In this document: positions 1 through 11,500 of the stretch, piece after piece
Numbering within the stretch: the stretch's first letter is position 1
How the letters are laid out: the number at the start of each line of letters is the position of its first letter
DNA from: Chromera velia
Lineage: Eukaryota; Sar; Chromeraceae
Length of the DNA: 32,814 nt
Direction: 5' to 3'
NCBI GenBank assembly: GCA_018398765.1
Contig: JAHBMJ010000980.1
Location: 1-32,814, forward strand
The notes under the pieces: model-generated
Databases searched by the model: none
Seen by the model: the letters and a program-made list of their open reading frames with translations, nothing else
Told to the model about the DNA's origin: nothing
Translations under genes and position numbers: made by a program

Positions 1-96
1 CACACACACACACACACACAGTTTCACACACACGCATGCACACACATAGACACACACACACAGACACACACACATAGACACACACACACACACACC
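1..96. repeat. (CA)n microsatellite
   Basis: CA dinucleotides with scattered GA and TA substitutions, just beyond the 3' end of the large minus-strand gene. Confidence 0.95.
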
Positions 97-129
97 GACG
101 CATACACAAAGGATGGTGCACGTTCCTTC

Positions 130-3100
130 AGTCAACATGCGATTGACCCTCAAAAGGCACAGAGATGAACAGGATTTCCTACAAAGGATATTCACTTGGA
201 AAGATCACCGATCACTTTACTGAAAGGTACAGACGAGTGAGCAAGTGAGGGGAAAATCATCGACACATGAACTAGCAGAAAGACTGATAGACAGGAGGCC
301 AGGACAAAAGAAAGAAAAATCGTCCCAGACCATCAGCGTCCCAACCCAATATGGGCATTCGAGACTACCCACACCCCATGCATAGCTCTTGCTCCTACCT
401 TGACGTTGTATTCCGCCTGCAGGACTTCAATCAGATCCACCACGTTCATTCTCTGCTCAATCATCGTCATCGGAGTGTCCCAAGCGACATCCTGCACAAA
501 GAGAGGAAGGGGGGAGGGGGGTGAAAGACATTGCAGGTGGAGGAAAACGTCCATAGAATACGCAAATGGAGTCAGTCGGCCGGATCTCACTCCCTTCCGT
601 TTTCGGTTGCTCCGTCTGTCCGTCCCTCCCTCCTTCCTCACTCACTCACTGACTGAATCAATCACACACTCACTCACTTATTCACAAAGACGAAATCACT
701 TCGAACTGACCTCCCTGCTTTGCTTGGAGAGGACCGAAAGGAAGCTCGCTCTAAAGGCTTGCTGGAAAGCTCGGCGTTTCGATCCCATTCTGCAGAAACA
801 GGTACGCGCGTGCACATCTCCGAGCTTACGTGTGTTTACCCTACTTTTTCACAGGTGTACCAAGAAAGACGCCGGCAGAATGTGTGTGCAGAAGAGAGCA
901 GAAGGTCCATTTGACATCCAGCCAAACAGACACGCTGTGTGCGAGGTAAACAACACTTCGATCACCCGTTCCAGAAGGGACCATTGAAAAACTACAAATC
1001 ACCACAAATGTTACAAGCAAAAACCAGAAAGAGGATAGAAGGCGACTGACTGGAACCCATCGATGAAGATCGTCAGCACCCAGATCCAGATTAGCAAGTT
1101 GGTCGGCACAACAATGACAATCGGCAGTGCGCAGAGAAGGACCTGCAGAGGATGGATAAGACTGAGATCTAGAGGGAACGACAAGAGAGCAAAACAAAAG
1201 CCAAACCACTGTTCTGGAAGTGTGACAGAGGGAAAAGAGAAGAAAAAAAGAGACGAAGAACAAAAAACAGGAAAAAGAAGAAGACGAATACGAAGAAGGA
1301 AAAACAGAAGAACAAGGAAGAAAAAGCAGGAGAAGGAGAAGAACAATTCGATCAGAAGAAGAGAGATGATTCGGACATGCGTGAAAAGAGTACACAAAGT
1401 CATTGACTGACCACGACCCATATTTTCGACACCCACGCAAATTTCCAGGTAAAGAGGTTTTTTCTCTTCTCCAACCACTCGGCAAGATTCTCCAGGTCCC
1501 CTTTGAACTGATTAATCTCCTCAATAAACTCCGAAAAAGCCCCTTGGTACGACCCGTCAGCAAGACCTAACTGTTGCAGCCCCTGCCCCCCTGCCTGGTT
1601 CTCCCTCCCCTGTGCACTTTGCGGACTGTCGGGACGCGGTCCGAACGCGGTCCCGAGGCCGAAATGTGCCGTCATCTCCCCCCCACCCCCAGGAGAGTCA
1701 GGCTCCGGCCCCGACAGCACATACCCCTCCCCCCTACTCAACGCAGAGGCCCTAGAGCCCCTGTGTGTCCCCATGCCCCGCACCGAAGAGGCCCTGAAAG
1801 ATCCCAAAGTGCTGTTCCGCATGTTGCCCCTCTCTCCAAAAGGACGACCGCTCCCTCCTCCCATAGTCGAAGCACGGGAGTGTCGGTGGGAGGCACCGAA
1901 GCTGGTGCTTCCTGCAGAATCCAAAAAGGAATGAAAAGACAAAAACTGATGCGGCTTTTCTCTTCTAGCTCTGCGAAAAGCAGAGAGGTCCCTCAAATCT
2001 GTGTGGACATTGGTCAATGGGATTGGCTCCCGGCGGGTTTGTTTGTGAAGGCAGAGACACGAGTTTTCTTCCTCTTTGTGTGAGTGGATGATGTGGGCGG
2101 GTCGGCGACTTGTGAGCTTAGGGCTTGGCACTCTCTGTCTACTGCATCTGTCTAGTCAGCGAACGAAATGAAATAGTTTGTCTGTCCGAGTAGTGAAAAC
2201 AAGGCAGACAAAAAAACAGAAGGACGCACTGACGTTTACCCATTTCGATTCCTTTGAAAGCGCGACGGCGCACCCACGTCACGATGCTCGGCTTGTTCGC
2301 CCACAGAAGGTCTGAAAACATGAACGCGTACCTGCAGACGTGTAAATACCCACGGAAACAGATCCGCACAGAATCGCAGAATGTGGGCCGAAAGGAAGGA
2401 GATGGACAAAAGGATACAGTAAGTAAAAAAACAAAAAGAGCCGTTCAAAATGTTCGTCTCAGGCGCTGTGTCCGAATTGTCTGGTTTTTTTCTTTCGAGA
2501 CACACCCTAACTCTGGGAGAGAGTGTGGACGAGAGTTTCAGCAGCCAGAATCATCCCGTCCCCAATTCAGCAAAGAAAGAATTCGTCTTCCAGATGCAAA
2601 AGATTCTAATTCACATGGTTCTTCCTTTGTATGAAAGCCTTTCCTTCAAACATGAACCTCCCTTTTCGCGAAATATTCACACAGAGCATAGATTAACTGA
2701 ATGACCCACCCACCTCCATCCGTTGGGATCCGTTTTCTCATTCACGATCGGTTGCCACGCGTAAACTTTTGAGTTGATCACCTGCCCCCTCTGCGGTCTC
2801 TGTGCAGGCCCCAGTTCTCTCCTCAGCTCTTTGTCGTCGTACATGAATGGAGGGGGATCGATGTGAAAACCCTCTGGAATAAAGTCAATCTCACCCTCTA
2901 GAACAGCTCTGCGGACATGAGAAAGAGTGTTCACACAAACGGAGTTGCGTCAGAGAAAGCCGAAACGCTCTTTTTGCAGGGAATGGGAGAGAAATGCATG
3001 CAGCTTCAAGAAACAGAATCGGCTGAGCCCACATAGAGAGAACCATCCGCCAAAAATCACCGAGGAGATTTGCATCATGAATGACCGACCGACCGTATGA

Positions 3101-5740
3101 GATACTGAGAAGCCCATCCTCCTGTTTTGAGTGATTTCCTTTCGTTTTCCCACACAATCAGACCATCTGACTCTGTCAGAGCGACGCCCTCCTCTCCTAT
3201 GTCCTCCTCTCCGTCTCGAAGAATTCGAGATGAACTCCTGCATGCAATCAGGAACAGGAATCGATCTAGTCTCGTTGTACAGTCGATCGACAATTTTGCA
3301 AGAGAGCCAGAAGGAATAGCAAGAATAGAAATATATGAGCAAGGGCCAGAAGAAACAGAGGGCGAAGAAGGCATAGCGCCAGGAAATCAGACAGCACGCA
3401 GTAGAGGCCGACTCTCTTCCAGGAGCTTCGGCGACATTAGGAGGCCAAAGCCGACGACATTGTGAAGCACAGAATCGTGTGTTTCAGGGCGCTTCTTAAT
3501 AAAAACAAGATTCAGCTACAGTGTAGACAGGCAAACTGATGGACTTTGAGTAGGTAAAATCGTGGAGCGATCAAACGAAATGGACGACACGCTGCCATCT
3601 GTGTGTGTGCTTCTCTCATTTGGAGTACAGACTACAGAGAGATCTAAACCCTGGTCTGTGTCCAAAGTTTTCCCAAGGCAAAGAGGTATCATGCCCCCCA
3701 AAAGTAGCTGTTTCCGATATAATATATTGTGTTCAATTCATATTAATATACTAATACCACCATCACATCACCCATTTCCGAGCACACGAAGCTGCCGACC
3801 TTTTATAGTCTTTGGTGTTCCACAAGTTGCCCATTGCAGATGCCAACGCCTCCATCCTCCTCTGCTCCTCTTCCCCATCCTCGTCTTCCTCTTCGTCCTC
3901 GTCTGTCCCATTTGAGGAATCACTTGAGTCAAGTAAACCAATCTCGGCCTTCGCTCCACCGCTCCGGGTGGTTTTTCCTTTTGCGCTCTTAACACTCTTA
4001 ACACTGCCCTCACCTACCGAGCCAGCACTCTGACTCCCTCCCACCGTACCTCTGCGTAAACTCCTCTTGCTCTGCGAACGGCTCAACAAGCCCGTGCCGA
4101 ATGCCGTGCTCCTTCTTCTTCTTGACCCCTTCACAGAACCCCCCCCTCCCTCTCCATCTTCCTTCTTCTGCAAAAGAGATGCGCCTAGCAGAGCGCCAAT
4201 GCTCTGCCTTTTCTTCGCCGTCGTACTCTTTCCCGAGACCGTCGAGTGAAGTCGTGACAGAGAGGGCCGAGCTAAGCTCCTCCTCCGTCTCGAAACTGCC
4301 TCAGCGGTTTCGTCTTGCAACTGCAGCGTTTCCCCGTTCTCTCTTTCTTTCTCTTCCGTATCACTCTTTGAGCGCCTCCGCTTAGGAGACGCAAACACAT
4401 GCATTGAAAGCGGAGGGCGAAAGCTGTTACCGGGGGTCCGGTCAATCCCCTCGGAGATGTCCTCGAGGGTCTCGTTGCCTGGGTCCCCTGTTCGGGCCCC
4501 CTCCGCCACATTTTCCTGAGAGCTGCCGGGGTCCTTGAAGAATTCCGATTGCGGATCCCTGTAGACGGCAACAAGAAGGGAAGGCTTGTTGAGCGTCACG
4601 GAGCTGCTTTGGCTTCCAGTCGCTTTCAAGGATGGTCGCACGGAGTGAGGCGCAGACGCATTTGAAGAGACGGAAGAATCTAGATCGGACAACGAGGACA
4701 CTCCTCTGTCTTCTCCAGACTCTGCAGAGAGATCGGAATGGTTGGACGAGGAAGAGGAGGAGGAGTTCTTGTCTCCTGGACTTCCGGGGACAACTCCTAG
4801 TTCGACCAGACGATCGTCCTGCATGGCCCCGGCCTCTACCAACTCGTTGAACTTCTCTACCTGACGGGCCAACCAAGACTGTAGAGCGTTCTTTGCCTTG
4901 GGCTGCTGGGAAGATTTTGCCTTGGGTGAAGCCCTCATAGGACTAAAAGAATCTCTCCCCGTCCCTGTGCCCGTTTTTCTGTCTGGAGAGTCTGGAGGAG
5001 TGAGGGGAATCCCTGAGGCCCGGGTGATGCCTGAGGGCCCCGGTCCCTTGATGGAGGGCCTTCGCTTCTTCTTGTTGATTCCCCTGAGGGCCTGTGCAAG
5101 GTGGACTGTGGCGTTGGAACGCTGGATGGAGGAGGCGACTGCGGCAAGCTCGGCTGCTTCCTCTAGCGCCTCCAATCTGCATCAGCAGAGAGGGAGAGAC
5201 ACGGTGACGTGATCGAATTGTGAAGCAGACGGAGTGTAAGAAGACAGAAGCACGTAATTGAAAAGCGCCGATTTGACTATGAGAACAGAAAAAAGAGAGA
5301 AAAGGAGGAGACTGGAAGAAACAGAGCCCAGAAGGCACCAAAAGCGAAAGAAAGGGCGGATTACATTTCGAAAAAACAGCTGGTCGGATAGATGAATGAA
5401 ATGGAAAAGAGAAAAGGGCAGGCGATGGAGGGATTCCTCTGGGAGTGAATGCACTGAATTCATTGCCGGGATCATAGAGTCGAAGGACTCCATTGAGTTG
5501 AAGAACAGAATGACTAATCTCACCAACTTACCTCACAGAGCGCACGAGTTTGTTATCCATCTTTGAGTAGTTTGTGTGAGGACAGGCTGTGCGCCGTTTG
5601 ATGCGTCCAAGGAAGCTCGCTTGGGAATTGAAGGCGTGGAATGCGGCAGAACGGGAGGAGGCCTGGGACCTGCATGCATGCAGGAAGACAGGCAGGCAGG
5701 CAGCGGAGTGGGAAACTGAGAAGAGAGAATGCTGCGGTAA

Positions 5741-5776
<36 letters not shown>

Positions 5777-7547
5777 GAGAGCGACCGACCGTCTTGGTAG
5801 GTCAATTTGTGCCCCTCAAAAAAAGCGACAGACGACCCTTATTGAATTAATCGGAAAAGAGAGAATTCGGGAGATGAAGAAGGCCCAAAAGAATTCAAGG
5901 TCCCTTCCAAAAGCATGGAATTCATGAAAATAGGGGCAGAAATTAAAACTACACACAAAAACGAATGTGTTGAAAATGTCGGCTACAAGACTCAACCAAG
6001 CGTCCCCCTCATACAGTACAAAAAAGGGTCGTAGAGAGGGAAACGAAGACTCGAGCAAGGTCTATCTGTCTATTCTTCTCTCTTACCTTGCCATGGCATG
6101 ACGCAACCTCTCCTTCTCTGCCGCAAACAGATTTAAGCTCCAGAGCACTTTGAACACAGCAATGCCTGTCGCACTGGCTGTCGCCTCAGCCTCCTGCCTC
6201 CCCTGTTCCAGTGCAGCCTTGGCTGGGGGCACCAACGTCGACCCGACTGCAATCCCCACCGCCACGGAAACCGACGCACAGCCTCGGATGGCAGCCTCGC
6301 AAACGCCCACGAACCACCGAGACACACTCACCCCAGAGGGCCCCCTTCCCCACTTGGACGGACGACGCGCGCACCTCCCGCAGCAGCAGCACCAGCAGCA
6401 CGCGAGGTCCAATACAAGATGGGCAAGCGAGATGGCAGTTTTGTCAATCAGGCACACGAGATTCGTGAAAAACCTCTGCACCTTCCTCACACGAGTTCTC
6501 ATGCGACGACGTGCAACACGTGCCTCTGCATGCACGCAGTAGGAGGCAGCACTATGGTCGGAATAATATTCTGTCTAGAGGATGCCAAAGGAAGAGGAAG
6601 AAGACGAAACGCAACAAATAAAAAAAAAACGAAAAAGAAAGTAGCCGGTGAGCACGGAAGACTGAATATGATTTGGGGTTTCTGCAGATAACCCCCAACT
6701 CCGCACCGAGAAAAGTGCCCCACACCTTTTTTGATCGACACAATTAGAGAGCGTCCACGAGGAGCAGTCATTGAAAAGGAGAAGAGTGACCCCATGCGTT
6801 CTGCTGGAAGTTCTTCCTTCCTTTTGAATGGAAAGAAGGAAGCACTCACGTGGGTGTAGGATGAAGGTGTGAAAGAGGAGCCAGAGGACCAATATCGCAC
6901 CTGTCCACCTGTAGGCGATCAGAATCCACCACTGCATAATGGCAGGGCGTCAGAGGAAGAAAGGAAGCAAGAGAAACACAAACACAAGGATTGATTTTAC
7001 AGGAAAGAATGTTTCTGTGCAGGCGGAAGAGAAGCAGGACAGACGCCAAGGAATGAGAAGAGGAGAAAAGCACCGTGACATTCCAAATGCATGCAGACAA
7101 TTGTCGGGGCCTCCCAAGACGATCGTACGGGCATCTTCCCACCCTTTTAGGCTCATCTTTCCAGAGCGCCTACATGTACTTTCTCTTCTCTTTCCCTCTG
7201 CCTCTGTGCGTTCATAAGTGCGTGTGTGAATCTGTGTCTCATTTTTGCAGTTATGCCAGCTTAAAGAGGGCCATTCTGTAGTTCTCTCCTCTTTACACAC
7301 ACTCTCAACGACAATGTTCTAGCCCGGATGCAGCAGATCTCAACCCCAGTTGACCCATGCAGCCTTCAGCCGTCTTCAGTCCAGAGGGAAGAGAAAAAAA
7401 AACCCAAGAAGCTCCCACCCCTTCTCCAAGAGTCCAACACAGCCAACAGACAGACACGCACTCACTGACGCACCGAGAGAAAGGCCAAGAAGAGACAAGA
7501 GTTCAAGGGCTTGTCAAACCAGATGAGGGCCCCGTAGGGAAGGCAGA

Positions 7548-7590
<43 letters not shown>

Positions 7591-8447
7591 ATCGAAAGAG
7601 TCTCTGTCACAACAAATATTTGTGTGTACGTACGCAGGGTGGAGAATCAGAATCTAGCTCGGAATGAATAAAGAGAAACAGCCAGCCCGGGCAAACAAAG
7701 AGAGAGAGAGAGAGAGAGTAAAGTAAGCGATAAGCAGTTCAAGAGAGAGCACTGAGCCCCAGATCCACTAATGCAGAGACGAAGAAGACAAAGAGAGCCC
7801 TCTGATGTGCAAAGAGAATTCAACGACAGTCAGTGAGTGTATGCAGAAGAACAAACGAAACCATCAAGGAACGGAGACGAAAAAGGTGGAGTTACCGGTG
7901 TAAAACTGTTGCGCGAGACAGAAGGAGGGTGGGCAGACGGTGTGTGTGCAATTGGTGAGTGTGACCGCCTTCGCGAATGCCTCTCTCTCCGTTCTTGCTG
8001 TATTGTTAAGTACGTGTGGAGACCTTTTCCTGTCTCATGCCTCTCTGTCTGTCGGTCGGTCGGTCGGTCTCTTCCTCTATTTATCCATTTGGGTTTCCCC
8101 CTGTCTGCGGAGTGCCCCCGTCTGTCCACCCATCTGTTTGCATACACCCATCGTCACAGCTAGAGAAAGTCACCCACCCATTCGCAGTCTTTGACGAAGG
8201 CGTCGATTCTCTTCGTTTGGATCTTGAACCACAACGCTACCTGAAGGCAGTCGTGAAAGGGAAAGCGGTCTGACTTTCTCTTTTTCTTTTTCAGCTAATA
8301 AAATGTTCAGCTTGGTGACATTCGCATCGGCCTATACACTCAAAAAGGTCAAGCAGCTCCAAGTCATGTCGGGAAGAAAGTTGTAACGGGAAACCGAGAA
8401 GGAATAGTTTCGTTTCTGAGCAACCACAAAAGCCAAGGATTCACAGG

Positions 8448-8478
<31 letters not shown>

Positions 8479-8483
8479 GNNNN

Positions 8484-8516
<33 letters not shown>

Positions 8517-11500
8517 CAAAGAGAGAAAGAAAGAACAAAAAAAAAGAAGAAACAGACGACAGACCTGCACGAGGTTGGACATGTCGTCTGCAGAGGGGAG
8601 AAGAGGAGAGAATAGAAGCAGAGAGAAGCAATGTACGTGCAGAAAATGCATGCTTGTGGAATGAATGCAAGCGAAGATGATGTAACGATAGAAAAAGGAA
8701 AGTAAGCGAAGCGAGAATGAGAAAGAAATCATTCCGCTCTTTCCCTTTTGTCTTCCACGGGTCTCAGCTATGCGGCCTTCCTTTGCCTCTCTCTCTATGA
8801 CTCCATTCATCTCTTTCTTTTGTGCCCTGCCACATTCCCTTGTCTGTCGCCCAAGTCCCCCCTCTGACGGACCCTTTGCCTTTCGTGTCTTTGCAATGGG
8901 GTAGAAGACGTCCAATTTGTCTCGTCTCCATTCGATGATCACGTTCAGCTGGCCTCTCACCTGATTGATGCATGAATTCATTTTCATACAGAATTAGAAT
9001 GAATTCTGAATGCATTGTCCCGTCTCCATTCGATGATCACGTTCAGCTGGCCTCTCACCTGATTGAATGGGAATGGATGAATGAGGGGGGGATTTGTTTC
9101 ATGCGGATGATTGAGGTTGAATCCAATCGAAGAAGAATTAAAGGGAGGCATACAGAAGAGATCAAACGAAAACACGAAAAGACGACGTGATGAATGAATG
9201 CGTGAACAAACGAAGAATCAATTTCGCTCGCACTTCGAGTCCCCTCCTTTCCTTGATTATCGCAGCGTGACCCAAATCGCAGCGTGACCCATTTTTTCAA
9301 TTCAAAAAGAGAGCTCCATGACTTGCTTCAGTTCAGTGTGGCCACTGACTGACCATGTCCAGCACCTCTCCCTGTTCTTTCTTGTCGACGTCAATCAGCC
9401 TCAGAGCCACGCACCGAGGCTCATTCGAGGCCTCAAAGAGGGACCACAGGGGCAAAGAGACCTCTCCTATCAGTTTGGCATTCTGCGAGCGGATGGGAAG
9501 GGAATGATTGTGTCGGTGTCGTCTGTGTATTCTCGAGGCAGAAAAAGGAGAAAGACAAAGAATGGGGGGAGAATGCAGAGGGGGTATCAGAAGAGCTGGA
9601 GAGAGAGTAAAACAAAATGTGTGACGGGAGAGAAAACCAAAAGCACCAACGTGGGTTCTTCAGCGGGAAAGGATACTCAGTACCAATTAGCTTCACTTTC
9701 TTCCTGACACTTTGACTAACTGACTGCGAATGGGGTGTTGTCAAAGAATCTGAACCTGAGCATCTCACAAGGATCGTCCTGCACGACAGGGATCTCCAGC
9801 CCCATCCCCCAGGCAGGTTTGGACCCGCTCCGGGTGGGAAATCTGCACGCAAGATCGAGGTGGTCGATTGAAGTGATCGATTTTTGTATTACATGATGGT
9901 TGCAGGTCGAGAAGGAATAGAAAGAAAAAAAACGAATGAATCGGATGCATCGATAGATCGTCTCGCTGCTTTAAGAATCGATGCTCAAATATGTGGGTGA
10001 TAATGCGATTGAAAGAAGAGTGGATGCATGGATCAGGAATCTTCCAAGAAGATTGTGAGTGGCTGAAAAGATCGGAAAAGAGAAGAGAAAAGCGCGGGAA
10101 AAGAACCAGGGAACACTTTCAGAGAACAGGCAAAGCGTCCTAAAAAGACGAACAGAAAAGAGAAGATGTTGACAGCCGCTAGACTGCTCGGATGGATTGG
10201 TGGTAGCAAATCTTTCAACAACATGCAGGAAACATACTGCATGACAACAGAATCGATGCAAACCAAAGCCCGTGCACGAGTCAAGAGAATAACTTGGGAA
10301 ACTGTTGATATCGATACAGGAAAAATGAACACTGTGCATTTGGCGAGGTCGGAACTGACACACGTGTGCCTGCCCTTCGACCCCCCCACCTGTATCTGAA
10401 GGTATCAAACTGGACTTCCACAAACGGTTTGCACTCTGTCTCCTTGTCCTTTTTCTTTTTCTGCCCTCCTCCTGCTCCAACTTCCGAGACATTCAGGATC
10501 TTCTGCATCTTCTGCAGGCCCCAAAACTGCGCGACGCGTTTTTTGATTTTGGCATTCAGGACCCGAACCACCAGGTGGCTGCAGATGGGGGCGTCTGGGG
10601 GGGGTTCCAGGCGGGTGCAGACGTGGAGGAACTCTGCGAGGGAGAGGGCGTCGTCCAGGGTCTGGCAGGCAATTCGGATCTGCAGGGTGGCACATGCGTT
10701 TTGAAGAAAAAGGGAGCTGCATGGTTACTGTATTGATTATTTTCATAAGACACAAGAGCGCTGTAACCCCTTCATTGCATGGCATGCAAAAGAAGTGTGG
10801 ACATGCAAGTGAAACAACTTCAGCCAATTCACTGAACTGCTTTTCATACTTGTGCCCTGCCCCACCAACCCACCCACCGGTTGTTGTTGCGGAGTCTGGA
10901 GGCAAAAAGCCCTCAATTCGAAGAACTCCGAAGTCTCGGGTAAAGGATTGAAGACCTCCGTGAGCAGCGACCTGGTCCAGGGGTTCTTGAACGGTTCGTC
11001 GAGAGCTTCCACAGACCCTCCACGAAGACTTACCTGCAAGTGGAATGGGGGGAAGAGAGAGAAGGGAAGCTGAGTGAAAAAGCAAGCAGGCACAGAGATG
11101 GTGTCGCAGCCGAGCTAGCCACCCCCTTTACTTTTGCAGGCCTGCAGCTGATTTGATGAAGAAATGAATGGAAGAAACCAAAACTTGTGACCCAGCCGAA
11201 GAGACAGAGACACGAAAACAAACTCTCACCGACCCCACTTCCCTTCTGCAAGACCCCCCTATTCACCCACCTGCAAAAGCACAAACGACGGGGCCCCCTC
11301 ATCGTTGATTTTTCGGAGTGTCAACTGCCTCTCCTTCACCTCCAGAAAGACCAACTCCCATCCCACGCTGAGGGGATTGTGGATGGCCCGAATCACGAAA
11401 CACGACACCGAGAAGAGCCCTTCCGCAGCACCACTCAACTGTGGCTCTGTTGGCGTCTCCGCTGTGGGGGGACACTCGGGGGTTCCGAGAAGGGCTCGGC

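Larger units (their letters stand above)
6087..8587 (-). other. First membrane hairpin (PRT_C/MCTP-like) and following linker
   Basis: A 23-nt microexon (8587-8565) encoding about DMSNLVQ leads into VALWFKIQTKRIDAFVKDCE, an amphipathic helix like the one before the first hairpin of MCTP proteins. Two hydrophobic stretches follow: FDKPLNSCLFLAFLS with WWILIAYRW, then GAILVLWLLFHTFILHP. The arrangement of an aromatic-Pro-Ser lead-in and a hairpin recalls the plant PRT_C module. The 439-nt exon 6525-6087 adds a basic helix, a cysteine-rich patch (CCWCCCC) and an alanine/glycine-rich stretch. An N gap of four bases lies in the intron at 8480-8483. Confidence 0.6.

Noticed and set aside
841-1563. 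Hydrophobic 240-codon minus-strand frame as a membrane protein
   Set aside because: Most of it is pyrimidine-rich intron sequence read as Leu/Ser/Phe; only the parts at 1142-1051 and the end at 1563-1412 fit exons, and in other frames.
8332-8987. Minus-strand frames crossing the N gap
   Set aside because: They run through AC/AG microsatellites and four N bases; only the 23-nt microexon within them is supported.
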